From the NCBI RefSeq assembly GCF_022829545.1, contig NZ_JAKSYM010000158.1:1-64000 (forward strand): DNA of 64,000 nucleotides, read 5' to 3'. Each line of letters opens with the position of its first letter. Positions within the stretch are counted from its first letter, which is position 1. This DNA comes from Methylobacterium sp. J-030 (GTDB lineage Bacteria; Pseudomonadota; Alphaproteobacteria; Rhizobiales; Beijerinckiaceae). This document shows positions 39,411 to 47,367 of this stretch, in pieces. Position numbers and translations under genes: made by a program. The notes below the pieces were generated by a model. The model did not search any database. It worked only from the letters and a program-made list of their open reading frames with translations, and was not told the DNA's origin.

Positions 39411-39435
39411 AACAGCGCGCCTGCCGAGTCGTTCC
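39411..39435 (-). promoter_or_regulatory. Candidate EcfG promoter for glycine-zipper gene
   Basis: On the minus strand GGAAC (39435-39431) is separated by 16 bases from TGTT (39414-39411), close to the alphaproteobacterial EcfG pattern GGAAC-N16/17-CGTT. It lies 48 bases before ATG 39363. Confidence 0.5.
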
Positions 39436-39530
39436 ACCCGTCTGCCGCACCTCACGATTCCGTGCGTCTTCCGCAACATCAAGGGTTCGAGATGCTGGCG
39501 GGACGCCACCGTCCACGCCATTTGCGCGGG

Positions 39531-40421
39531 ATGGATGCTTCCGCCACCCTGTTCGACACCGCGACCGTTCGGCAGCGGCTCGCCCGCGCCGTCCAGAGCG
39601 GCTACGCCGGCTTTCTGCTCGACCGCCTCGCCGAGGATCTGGACGACCGCCTGGGCGCGGTACTGCGCAGCTTCCCGACCGTGCTGGACCTCGCCACGCC
39701 GGTCCCGGTCGCCGCGCCGATCCTCGAACGGCGCTACCCGCAGGCGTGGCATCTCCGGCTCGCGCCGCTGGCGGAGGCCGGCGGCAACCGGATCGTCGGC
39801 GATCCGGAGCTGCTGCCGCTGGCGCCCGGAAGCCTGGACCTCGCCGTCTCACTGCTTGCCCTGCACGGCGTGAACGATCTCCCCGGCACCCTGATCCAGC
39901 TCCGCCGAGCCCTGCGGCCGGACGGATTGTTCGTCGGATGCCTGTTCGGCGGCGCAACGCTGACGGAGCTGCGCCAGAGCTTCGGTCAGGCCGAGAGCGA
40001 GATCGAGGGCGGCATCAGCCCTCGGGTCGCTCCATTCGCGGCCGTCCGCGAGGCGGGCGCCCTGCTACAGCGGGCCGGTTTCGCGCTTCCGGTGGCCGAC
40101 ACGGACACCCTGACGGTGCGCTACGCCGATCCCTTCGGCCTGATGCGCGACCTGCGCGCCATGGGCATGACCAACGCCATCACCGAGCGGCGGCGGACGC
40201 CGTTGCGCCGGTCGACTCTCGTGCGCGCCGCGGAGATCTACGCCGAACGGTTCGCCGATGCCGATGGGCGCGTCCGGGCGACCTTCGAGGTGCTGTGGCT
40301 GTCCGGCTGGGTCCCGCATGCCAGCCAGCAGAAGCCGCTGCGACCGGGCAGCGCCAAGTCGCGTCTTGCCGACGCTCTCGGAACGATCGAACTGAAGCCG
40401 CAGGAGCCAGAATCGCCATGA
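39531..40421 (+). CDS. SAM-dependent methyltransferase, NDUFAF5/BioC-like
   Basis: This protein of 296 residues begins with FDTATVRQRLARA, and the core has LDLATPVPVAAPILERRYP, PLAPGSLDLAVSLLALHGVNDLPG (about 98-121) and LRPDGLFVGCLFGG (about 130-143). This fits the group containing mitochondrial NDUFAF5 and BioC-like proteins. Motif I lacks the usual GxGxG (TPVPVAA stands there), so SAM binding may be altered. ATG 39531 is chosen by family start; ATG 39492 is possible. The stop overlaps the DUF427 start, so both are coupled. Confidence 0.85.
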   Translation: MDASATLFDTATVRQRLARAVQSGYAGFLLDRLAEDLDDRLGAVLRSFPTVLDLATPVPVAAPILERRYPQAWHLRLAPLAEAGGNRIVGDPELLPLAPGSLDLAVSLLALHGVNDLPGTLIQLRRALRPDGLFVGCLFGGATLTELRQSFGQAESEIEGGISPRVAPFAAVREAGALLQRAGFALPVADTDTLTVRYADPFGLMRDLRAMGMTNAITERRRTPLRRSTLVRAAEIYAERFADADGRVRATFEVLWLSGWVPHASQQKPLRPGSAKSRLADALGTIELKPQEPESP

Positions 40422-40780
40422 AGATACCGGGACCCGACCATCCCATCACCGTCACGCCGGAGACGCGCCGCGTCCGCGTCACCGTGGCCGGCACCGTCGT
40501 CGCCGACACGCGCGACGCCCTGAGGTTGGAGGAGGCCAGCTATCCCCCGGTCTTCTACGTGCCGCGCCGGGATACGCGGTCTGCGTTCTTCGCGCCGTCG
40601 GCGCGCACCAGCCATTGCCCCTACAAGGGCGACGCGCGATATTTCGATCTCGCCGTTCCCGGAACGCGGCGGCCCGACGCGGTCTGGAGTTACGAGATGC
40701 CCTACCCCGCGGTCGATGCGATCCGCGAGTATGTCGCGTTCTACCCGGATCGGGTCGACGCCCTCGACGTGTTGGACTGA
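40418..40780 (+). CDS. DUF427 domain-containing protein
   Basis: This small protein of 120 residues fits the DUF427 beta fold: TRRVRVTVAGTVVADTRDAL (about 16-35), PPVFYVPRRD (about 43-52), TSHCPYKGDARYFDL (about 64-78) and the ending EYVAFYPDRVD. The motif CPYKG is a hallmark of the family, whose function is unknown. ATGA overlap with the methyltransferase gene indicates translational coupling, and a joint function is possible but unproven. Confidence 0.93.
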   Translation: MKIPGPDHPITVTPETRRVRVTVAGTVVADTRDALRLEEASYPPVFYVPRRDTRSAFFAPSARTSHCPYKGDARYFDLAVPGTRRPDAVWSYEMPYPAVDAIREYVAFYPDRVDALDVLD

Positions 40781-40801
40781 TCGGCCGAAGCGTCTCGGCG
40801 C

Positions 40802-42310
40802 TCAGGCGTGGACGAGGGTCCAGAAGCCGGACTTGCGCCCGTGCTGTTGCCGAAGCTTGGCGCGGTAGCCCTCCGGATCCGGCTCGACCGCGCCGGGTTC
40901 GAGCCGCGCCGCCAAGCCGTCGAGTTCCGCGAGGTAGCGCGCGGCGTGCGGGTAGGCCGGACTGCGGCCGTAATCCAGAATCCCGTCGATGAGCCGCCGG
41001 TAGAGGATCGTGGCGGCCAGGGGATGGTCCTGGGCCAGGACTTCGGCGGCCGGTGCCAGGACGGTGTAGCGCAGGGCACCATCCCAGACGGTCGGCCGAT
41101 CCGTCACCAGCCGGGCTGCGCGGCGCGGGTCGGGCCATGCGGTCAGGAAGGCGAGCGCCCGATGGGTATCCGAATAGGCCTCGACATGGTCCAGGGCGCG
41201 GTGGAGCGCCTCCTCGTCCTCGAAATCGGGTAGTTTGGCGAGGAACCCGCGCAACATGGGCGCGTCGAGCTCGTTCTCGAACCTGGTCCAGCGCAGATCC
41301 TGTGCCTCCGCGCTCCGGCCGAGGGCGTCGAGGATTTCGATCTCCACCACCTGCCGTTCGCGCTCGGGCACCCGCGGGTCGAAGACAGCGATCAAGTCTT
41401 CCCGGGTGGCCATGCGGCGCTGGGGATCCTGCTTGCGCCGGATCCAATCCAGCGCTTCCTGCGCGCGGCCCGTGCCGAGCAGGCGCCTCGCAATCTCGGC
41501 TCGGTCCTCGGCCCCGGGTGCGATCGCGCTTTCGAGGGCGATATAGGCGTCCGGATCGCCGCGGCGGTCGGCGATGGCCTGACGCAGACGCTGGATCTCG
41601 ATGCGATGGTCCAACCGGTAGAGCGCAGCGCGCTTGCGCCGCTTCATGTCGGTCTCAGTGCGCGTTGCCGCGTCGGCGAGGCGGACATCGATCTCCGCGA
41701 GGGCATCGACCGGAAGCACCGGCACCATCTCGCTGAGGAGAGCACCAAGCGGGCCCAACGGATCGTCCGTGAACGGTCCGACGAGGCTCACGGCGACGCT
41801 GGCGGCGGCATGCGGCGGCAATGCGCTTGCGATCGCGACGAACCCTGCGGAGGCCCGATCGAAGATGCCCTGAATCGCGCCGTTGCCGTCGTCGACCCGG
41901 TCCAGCACCGTGTCGGCGCCGTCGAGGAACCGGCGCAGGCGGTCGAGGGCCGCAGCGGAGTCGAGGGGGCGCAGCTCGTCGAGGATCACCGTGACCAGGG
42001 CGGTGAGATCGGCCGCGAAGGCGCGGCGCTTCTGCCAATCGATGTAGCTTTGGGCGCCTTCGAGCGCCGTCAGGCGCCGATCCACGATCGCCGCGACGGC
42101 CTCCGGCCCTTGGAGCGAGGCGAGCGCCGCGCTGACCAGCTTCTTGAAGCCGGCATTGCGCGCTGTTTCTCCAAGGATGAGGCCGATCAGGCGGTCCATG
42201 CCGAGCGCCGCCAAGGTCTCGGGCGACGGCGTCGTGCGACGTGCGCCCTTCGGTAGAGACGGCTTCTTGGCTGGCGGCGCCTTGGGCTCTACCGAACGCG
42301 TTCGTGCCAC
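40802..42310 (-). CDS. DUF6880-like helical repeat protein
   Basis: This 502-residue, almost fully helical cytoplasmic protein has TPR-like stretches such as RLLGTGRAQEALDWIRR (about 275-291), ALGRSAEAQDLRWTRFE and PLAATILYRRLIDGILD. The ending YRAKLRQQHGRKSGFWTLV matches the C terminus of proteins placed in DUF6880, a family without known function. The N terminus is basic and Pro-rich (about 1-30) and probably flexible. A protein-binding role is inferred from the repeats. It converges with the DUF427 gene. Confidence 0.75.
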   Translation of the reverse strand: MARTRSVEPKAPPAKKPSLPKGARRTTPSPETLAALGMDRLIGLILGETARNAGFKKLVSAALASLQGPEAVAAIVDRRLTALEGAQSYIDWQKRRAFAADLTALVTVILDELRPLDSAAALDRLRRFLDGADTVLDRVDDGNGAIQGIFDRASAGFVAIASALPPHAAASVAVSLVGPFTDDPLGPLGALLSEMVPVLPVDALAEIDVRLADAATRTETDMKRRKRAALYRLDHRIEIQRLRQAIADRRGDPDAYIALESAIAPGAEDRAEIARRLLGTGRAQEALDWIRRKQDPQRRMATREDLIAVFDPRVPERERQVVEIEILDALGRSAEAQDLRWTRFENELDAPMLRGFLAKLPDFEDEEALHRALDHVEAYSDTHRALAFLTAWPDPRRAARLVTDRPTVWDGALRYTVLAPAAEVLAQDHPLAATILYRRLIDGILDYGRSPAYPHAARYLAELDGLAARLEPGAVEPDPEGYRAKLRQQHGRKSGFWTLVHA

Positions 42311-42358
42311 GACCGCTCCTGTCGATGCGCACCAGCCCCCATGGTCGCCCGCGTGGGT

Positions 42359-42598
42359 CTACTCGACGACCTTGGCGCGCGGCCGATCGTTGCCCGGAGC
42401 CGTCTCGTCGTGCCAGCCGCCGGCCTGATCCTGGTATCGGATGCCCTCCGTCGAGCCCGGCACCTGCTGCTCGGCCGCCGCAGCCTGCGCTGCCTGCAGG
42501 GCTTCCTCTCGGCTCGGAAAAGTCTCGGAAAAGACGTCGCCGACCTTGTAGGCGAAACCGCCATCATGCTCGACGATACGATAGGTCACTTCGGACAT
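42359..42598 (-). CDS. DUF2188 domain-containing protein
   Basis: This 79-residue protein has the short DUF2188 pattern: YRIVEHDGGFAYKVGDVFSETF (split over residues 6-27), PSREEALQAAQAAAAEQ (about 28-44) and GIRYQDQAGGWHDET. AGGAGG five bases before ATG 42598 is a strong ribosome site. DUF2188 proteins are small, cytoplasmic and often stress-associated in alphaproteobacteria. A GGAAC-N16-GGTT element lies about 37 bases upstream. Function is unknown. Confidence 0.85.
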   Translation of the reverse strand: MSEVTYRIVEHDGGFAYKVGDVFSETFPSREEALQAAQAAAAEQQVPGSTEGIRYQDQAGGWHDETAPGNDRPRAKVVE

Positions 42599-42634
42599 CA
42601 CGCCTCCTGTACGCGCCGATGATCGTTGAGCGCG

Positions 42635-42659
42635 AACCCGCCGGACGCGCCACGGTTCC
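42635..42659 (-). promoter_or_regulatory. Candidate EcfG-type promoter for DUF2188 gene
   Basis: GGAAC (42659-42655) is followed after 16 bases by GGTT (42638-42635). The GTT core matches, but the first base differs from CGTT. It is 37 bases from the start codon. Confidence 0.4.
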
Positions 42660-42735
42660 GGAAGGCTTGATGCGCCAGCCTCCGATCCGCCGGAAAGTGC
42701 GGTTAGACGCGATCGATCCCGGCGGTTCCAGAACG

Positions 42736-42990
42736 ATGATGCGGCTCAGAACGATCCTAGCCCTGACACTCCTGCTCGCCGCGCGACCGGCCAGCGCCGA
42801 AGACGGCTTCCTCGACAAGCTGTTCGGCGGCTCCTCGCGGGGGACGCCACCCAATCCGTTTGCGTCGAACTACTCCTCGACGCCGCCCACGGCCGACGAC
42901 GTCCGGACCGAGCGAATGCGGCGATCCGGTCGCGGGGAGCGGGGAACACAGGCGTCGCCCCTACCCCCAGGCCGAATCCCCGAGGAGTGA
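42736..42990 (+). CDS. Small secreted hypothetical protein
   Basis: This protein of 84 residues starts with a clear signal peptide (MMRLRTILALTLLLAARPASA) cleaved before EDGFLD. The mature part is short, Pro/Ser/Arg-rich and mostly disordered, with LDKLFGG near its start and PPGRIPEE at its end. Two start codons stand in tandem (42736 and 42739). It converges with fabI, ending six bases before the fabI stop. No family is recognised. Confidence 0.6.
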   Translation: MMRLRTILALTLLLAARPASAEDGFLDKLFGGSSRGTPPNPFASNYSSTPPTADDVRTERMRRSGRGERGTQASPLPPGRIPEE

Positions 42991-42996
42991 AGCGGA

Positions 42997-43827
42997 TCAG
43001 GAATCGCCGACCACCCCGGCCGCATCCTGGGCCTGAAGCACATCCGGACGCGGCATCGAGATGATGTTGTAGCCCGCATCCACGAAGTGGATCTCGCCGG
43101 TCACGCCGCCCGAGAGCGGCGAAAGCAGGTAGAGGGCCGAGCCGCCGACATCCTCCAGGTTGACCGTCCGCCGCAGCGGAGCATGGGCGCGCTGGTGGTT
43201 GTACATCAGCCGCGCGTCGGCGATCCCGGCACCGGCCAGCGTGCGCATCGGACCGGCCGAAAGGGCGTTCACGCGGATCCCGTCGGGCCCAAGATCGCTC
43301 GCGAGGTAGCGCACCGAGGCTTCGAGGGCCGCCTTGGCTACCCCCATCACGTTGTAGTTCGGCATGACCCGCGTCGCACCGCCATAGGTGAGCGTCAACA
43401 GGGAGCCGCCCGGCTTCATGCGCTTCGCCGCCCGCTGGGCGATCTCCGTGAAGGAGAAGCACGAGATCGTCATCGTGCGCACGAAGTTCTCCCGCGTGGT
43501 CACGTCGACGTAGCGGCCCTTGAGCTGCGCCTTGTCGGAGAAGCCGATGGCGTGAACCACGAAGTCGAGCCCGCCGTCGAACCGCCGGTCGAGCGCCTCG
43601 AAGGCGGCGTCCACGGATGCCAGATCGTCAACGTCGCAGGGCAAAACGATGTCCGAATCAAGCTGGGCGGCGAGCGGCGTCACGCGTCGGCCCAGCGCCT
43701 CGCCCTGATACGTGAAGGCCAGTCGGGCCCCTTCGGCGTGGAGGGCCCTGGCGATACCCCAGGCGATCGAGTGATCGTTGGCGACACCCATGATCAGGCC
43801 GCGCCTGTCCGCCATCAAACCCGTCAT
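42997..43827 (-). CDS. fabI: Enoyl-[acyl-carrier-protein] reductase (NADH)
   Basis: This enzyme carries out the last reduction of each fatty-acid elongation cycle. The 276-residue short-chain dehydrogenase fold starts RRGLIMGVANDHSIAWGIA (about 8-26, the FabI nucleotide motif). The catalytic pair lies in YNVMGVAKAALEASVRYLA (Tyr-x6-Lys, near 160-167), and SAGPMRTLAG follows (about 193-202). FabI is the triclosan target in other bacteria. ATG 43827 is preceded by GGGAA. It is near fabB and fabA but separated by a terminated small gene, so it may have its own promoter. Confidence 0.96.
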   Translation of the reverse strand: MTGLMADRRGLIMGVANDHSIAWGIARALHAEGARLAFTYQGEALGRRVTPLAAQLDSDIVLPCDVDDLASVDAAFEALDRRFDGGLDFVVHAIGFSDKAQLKGRYVDVTTRENFVRTMTISCFSFTEIAQRAAKRMKPGGSLLTLTYGGATRVMPNYNVMGVAKAALEASVRYLASDLGPDGIRVNALSAGPMRTLAGAGIADARLMYNHQRAHAPLRRTVNLEDVGGSALYLLSPLSGGVTGEIHFVDAGYNIISMPRPDVLQAQDAAGVVGDS

Positions 43828-43956
43828 GCCGACATTTTCCCGAACGCGCCCGCCGTGCCCGGAGGGCCGGGCCGCGATGCGCTCGACCGAACCGCGACAG
43901 GGTGCCTTAACGCGCCTCGCGCCGCGCTCCAAACGCGCCGGAGCTTGGCAGCGAAC

Positions 43957-43983
43957 AAAAAAAGCCCCGCCTCACGGCGGGGC
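43957..43983 (-). terminator. Intrinsic terminator of small membrane protein gene
   Basis: On the minus strand GCCCCGCC, a four-base loop and GGCGGGGC are followed by TTTTTTT. It lies 22 bases after the stop at 44006 and is the clearest intrinsic terminator in the window. Confidence 0.9.
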
Positions 43984-44005
43984 GCTCACGATCCTGCGGG
44001 CGGGC

Positions 44006-44122
44006 TCAGAAGTGGCCGTCGGTCTGTGAACTGGCGTCTTCGATCAGCGCCTGCTTGGCGTAGATCGCAGCATATCCGGCGATCACCAGCCCGCTCAGCG
44101 TTCCGAGGATGAATGTCCCCAT
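44006..44122 (-). CDS. Stress-linked small membrane protein, 38 residues
   Basis: The 38-residue frame reads MGTFILGTLSGLVIAGYAAIYA at the start, a single membrane span, then KQALIEDASSQTDGHF. It is enclosed by a good candidate EcfG promoter (44151-44176) and a strong intrinsic terminator (43957-43983), so it forms a complete one-gene unit. The purine-rich GGGGGTGGG run before ATG 44122 can serve as ribosome site. No family is recognised; a membrane-associated role in the general stress response is inferred from the promoter. Confidence 0.65.
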   Translation of the reverse strand: MGTFILGTLSGLVIAGYAAIYAKQALIEDASSQTDGHF

Positions 44123-44150
44123 GCCCACCCCCAATCCTCAACGCGGGGTA

Positions 44151-44176
44151 AACGCCGCCCTCGCCCGAAGGGTTCC
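44151..44176 (-). promoter_or_regulatory. Candidate EcfG (general stress sigma) promoter
   Basis: GGAAC (44176-44172), exactly 17 bases, then CGTT (44154-44151) on the minus strand match the EcfG consensus fully. The start codon of the 38-residue gene is 29 bases further on. Confidence 0.7.
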
Positions 44177-44187
44177 TGTACGACCGG

Positions 44188-45414
44188 TCAGGCGTCGACG
44201 TGCTTCAGCACCAGCGTCGCGTTGGTGCCGCCGAACCCGAACGAGTTGGTCAGGACATGGCCGAGCTTGGCACCGTCCCGGCGCGCGCGCAGGATCGGCA
44301 TGTCGGCGAAGGCCGGGTCCAGCTCGTCGATATGCGCGCTCTCGCAGATGAAGCCGTTGTTCATCATCAAGAGACTGTAGATCGCCTCTTGGACACCGGT
44401 GGCACCCAGCGAATGCCCGGTCAGCGATTTCGTGGCGGCGATCGGCGGACAGGCGTCGCCCTGGCCGAACACCTCGCGGATCGCCTCGATCTCCTTGTCG
44501 TCGCCCACCGGCGTCGAGGTGGCGTGGGGATTGATGTAGTCGATCCGCGCGCCCTTGATCCCTTCGAGCGCCTGCCGCATGCAGCGGACCGCGCCCTCGC
44601 CCGATGGCGCAACCATGTCGTGACCGTCGGAGGTCGCGCCGTATCCCGCGACCTCTCCGTAGATCCGGGCGCCACGCGCCTTGGCGTGCTCCAGCTCCTC
44701 CAGAACGAGGACGCCCGCACCGCCTGCGATCACGAAGCCGTCGCGATGGGCATCATAGGCCCGGGAGGCCCGCGCCGGCGTGTCGTTGAACTTCGACGAC
44801 ATGGCGCCCATGGCATCGAACAGCACCGAGAGAGTCCAATCGAGATCCTCGCAGCCGCCCGCGAAGATGATGTCCTGGCGGCCGCCCTGGATGATCTCGG
44901 CGGCGTTGCCGATGCAATGGTTCGACGTCGCGCAGGCCGAGGAGATCGAGTAGTTCACGCCGCGGATCTTGAACCACGTGGCGAGCGTCGCGGATGCGGT
45001 CGACGACATCGCCTTTGGCACCGCGAACGGGCCGATGCGCTTCGGGCCCTTGTCGCGGGCGATGGCGGCCGCCTCGACGATCACCCGGGTCGAGGGGCCG
45101 CCCGAGCCCATGATGATTCCCGTGCGCGCGTTCGAGACGTCGCTCGCTTCCAATCCCGCATCGGCGATCGCCTGATCCATGGCGACGTGGTTCCAGGCGG
45201 TGCCGCCGCCGTGGAAGCGCATGGCCCGGCGGTCCACGACGCCCTCCGGATCGAGGGTGGGCGCGCCGGAGACTTGGCTTCGGAAGCCGTGCTCGGCGTA
45301 ACTGGCGTCGCGCGCGATGCCCGAGCGGGCTTCGCGCAGGGAGGCCAGCACCTCTTGCGTGTTGTTGCCGATGGACGAGACGATGCCCATCCCGGTGATG
45401 ACGACACGGCGCAT
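44188..45414 (-). CDS. fabB: Beta-ketoacyl-ACP synthase I
   Basis: This elongating condensing enzyme acts in the unsaturated fatty-acid branch. The 408-residue thiolase-fold protein has the active-site Cys in [12 protein letters not shown] (about 158-169), the first His in [10 protein letters not shown] (about 297-306) and the second in [12 protein letters not shown] (about 327-338), ending [12 protein letters not shown]. The FabB rather than FabF identity is supported by the fabA gene 131 bases upstream on the same strand, a partnership needed for anaerobic-type unsaturated fatty-acid synthesis. Confidence 0.95.
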   Translation of the reverse strand: MRRVVITGMGIVSSIGNNTQEVLASLREARSGIARDASYAEHGFRSQVSGAPTLDPEGVVDRRAMRFHGGGTAWNHVAMDQAIADAGLEASDVSNARTGIIMGSGGPSTRVIVEAAAIARDKGPKRIGPFAVPKAMSSTASATLATWFKIRGVNYSISSACATSNHCIGNAAEIIQGGRQDIIFAGGCEDLDWTLSVLFDAMGAMSSKFNDTPARASRAYDAHRDGFVIAGGAGVLVLEELEHAKARGARIYGEVAGYGATSDGHDMVAPSGEGAVRCMRQALEGIKGARIDYINPHATSTPVGDDKEIEAIREVFGQGDACPPIAATKSLTGHSLGATGVQEAIYSLLMMNNGFICESAHIDELDPAFADMPILRARRDGAKLGHVLTNSFGFGGTNATLVLKHVDA

Positions 45415-45545
45415 GATGGTGACGATACCTCCGTCGCGGCGTCGCTCGCACGCACCGCGTCCCGGTCAGCTAAGATGACGCGGACACAATCTCAACCGCC
45501 CAATCGGCCCGACGTTGCGGCCAAGCCGCGAACTGGGCTGCCGAT

Positions 45546-46082
45546 TCAACTCTGGAACAGGCCCACGCGCATGTCCTGGACTTGGTAGACCCGTTCGCCG
45601 TCGGCCTCCAGCCAGCCGTCGCCGATCCCGAGCACGAGCTTGCCCTGTCGGACGCGCTTGACGTCGACGTTGTAGACGACCCGCTTCATCGACGGCAGCA
45701 CTTGGCCCGCGAGCTTCACCTCGCCCACGCCCAGCGCCCGGCCGCGGCCGGGGGACCCCAGCCAGCCGAGGTGGAAGCCCAGCATCTGCCACAGGGCGTC
45801 GAGCCCCAGGCAGCCCGGCATCACCGGATCGCCCTGGAAATGACAGGGGAAGAACCAGAGGTCGGGACGGATATCGAGTTCCGCGGTCACGTGGCCCTTG
45901 CCGTGGGCGCCCCCGTCGGCGGCGATCGACGTGATCCGATCGAACATCAGCATCGGCGGCAGGGGCAACTGCGCGTTGCCGGCTCCGAAGAGTTCGCCCC
46001 GCCCGCAGGCCAGAAGGTCCTCGAAGGAGAAGTGCGACCGGCGGCTCGCGTGCGGTGCGGAGGTGTCGGCGTCTGGCGGCAT
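45546..46082 (-). CDS. fabA: 3-hydroxydecanoyl-ACP dehydratase/isomerase
   Basis: FabA dehydrates 3-hydroxydecanoyl-ACP and isomerises the double bond, starting unsaturated fatty-acid synthesis. The 178-residue hot-dog protein has the active-site His in [20 protein letters not shown] (about 76-95), which also contains the catalytic Asp. ATG 46082 is the family-like start; GAGGAAA sits about 13 bases upstream, rather far. fabB follows, and irr is divergent upstream; the 219-base gap between fabA and irr must hold both promoters. Confidence 0.95.
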   Translation of the reverse strand: MPPDADTSAPHASRRSHFSFEDLLACGRGELFGAGNAQLPLPPMLMFDRITSIAADGGAHGKGHVTAELDIRPDLWFFPCHFQGDPVMPGCLGLDALWQMLGFHLGWLGSPGRGRALGVGEVKLAGQVLPSMKRVVYNVDVKRVRQGKLVLGIGDGWLEADGERVYQVQDMRVGLFQS

Positions 46083-46238
46083 TGCGTTGGCTGTTTCCTC
46101 GGGATCCGGGTGCGGCGCGCCCGTCAAGGCGTCCACCCCTCCTGTGGCGGGCGGGTTAGCACGGGGCGATGCGCCTTCAAAGCCGAAGGCCGTTGGGCCG
46201 ATTCTGTGTGGTGCGGCAATGCTCGGGTTGCGACCACA

Positions 46239-46261
46239 TGACCAGTTCCATATACTGGTCA
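46239..46261. promoter_or_regulatory. Inverted repeat between fabA and irr
   Basis: TGACCAG (46239-46245) and CTGGTCA (46255-46261) form a perfect 7-base inverted repeat with a 9-base AT-richer spacer, 41 bases before the irr start. It looks like an operator; the protein that binds it is unknown. Confidence 0.5.
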
Positions 46262-46301
46262 GAATCTTTCCCTGGCCCCTCGTCGAGCGTTCAGTCCAGC
46301 G

Positions 46302-46817
46302 ATGTCCGAACCGGTGCCCTTCCAGGCCGTCTTCAACGGGCGGGTTCCCGCTCCCCAGCTCGAGGCCAACGGGACTCCGCGCCGCGGCTGCCCGCTGTCC
46401 GACCTGCGCGATCGTCTGCGCCGGGCGGGCCTGCGCCCGACGCGGCAGCGCCTGTCCCTGGGTTGGCTCCTGTTCGGGCGCGGTGACCGTCACCTGACCG
46501 CGGAAATGCTCTACGACGAGGCCATGCGGGCCAAGGTGCCGGTCTCGCTGGCGACGGTCTACAACACCCTGCACCAGTTCACCGAAGCAGGCCTGCTGCG
46601 TCAGCTCGCGCTCGACGGGTCGAAGGCCTATTTCGACACGAACCCGAGCGAGCACCACCACTTCTACCTGGAAGACGAGAGCCAGGTGATCGACATGCCC
46701 GATTGCGGCATCACAGTCGATTCGCTGCCCGAGGCCCCCGAGGGTATGGAGATCGCCGGCGTGGAGGTGATCGTCCGCCTGCGCCGCGCCCGGCCGAACC
46801 TGCGCCGTCAGAGCTGA
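46302..46817 (+). CDS. irr: Fur-family iron response regulator Irr
   Basis: This protein of 171 residues is a Fur-family regulator of the alphaproteobacterial Irr type. [22 protein letters not shown] (about 29-50, here in two parts) replaces the Fur start, [25 protein letters not shown] forms the winged helix (about 66-90), and [11 protein letters not shown] holds the histidine cluster linked to haem response. Irr controls haem synthesis and iron uptake in response to haem status. The haem-regulatory GCPWH of Bradyrhizobium is only partly kept (GCPLS). It is divergent from fabA. Confidence 0.93.
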   Translation: MSEPVPFQAVFNGRVPAPQLEANGTPRRGCPLSDLRDRLRRAGLRPTRQRLSLGWLLFGRGDRHLTAEMLYDEAMRAKVPVSLATVYNTLHQFTEAGLLRQLALDGSKAYFDTNPSEHHHFYLEDESQVIDMPDCGITVDSLPEAPEGMEIAGVEVIVRLRRARPNLRRQS

Positions 46818-46925
46818 TCTGGGCGGGACGGACCGTCGCGGACAGCCTCGGCCCGAAACAGGCAGTGAAGCGATGCTGTGCCGCCGCGCATCGATTCCGA
46901 TTGACGGCGATCAGAGGTCGGTTTT

Positions 46926-47335
46926 TCAATAATCCTGGGCGGCATCTGGGAGTGCTGCGAGCACACGCTCGAACCGAGCCCGGTCGACGTGGTGGGCAAG
47001 CGCGCGTGCGACGGCGGCAATGGCGTCCTCGGGCGCCACGTTATGATCGATGCGTATGGTCTGAACGTCCCGCGTGAGGCTCGCCCGATCGCCGAAGGGC
47101 AGAACTGTCTCGTCCATATCCCAATCGGCCACGAAAAGGGCCCTCAGCAGCGCCGGAACGATCCGGCGAAGCATACGGCGTCGCGCGCCGAGAGGCGGCG
47201 GCGGAAGACGAGGAGAACGGCTCGCACCGCCGCGTAGGCGCGATGCGTGGTCTCGCACCCCAGAGCATCGCGCGCCGCGATCAGGAAGGTCTCGAAATCG
47301 CGGGAGGCGACGCGGTATTCACGGGGGACGGTCAT
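46926..47335 (-). pseudogene. DUF2267 protein gene with frameshift
   Basis: From ATG 47335 one frame encodes the first half of a DUF2267 protein: YRVASRDFETFLIAARDALG and AYAAVRAVLLVFRRRLSARDAV, ending at a stop at 47144. The second half, PALLRALFVADWDMDETVLPF with the tail VARALAHHV, continues in another frame to the TGA at 46926. The switch lies near 47165 and is explained by one lost base or two gained ones. Both halves match the family in order, so this is one gene broken by a shift, or a sequencing error. DUF2267 function is unknown. Confidence 0.75.
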
Positions 47336-47367
47336 CTCGGTCTGACCAGGGTTCCCGACGGGACTCG

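Noticed and set aside
46239..46261. Irr-binding ICE or RirA box
   Set aside because: The sequence does not match the TTTAGAA-type ICE or the TGA-N9-TCA RirA pattern; listed only as an unassigned inverted repeat.
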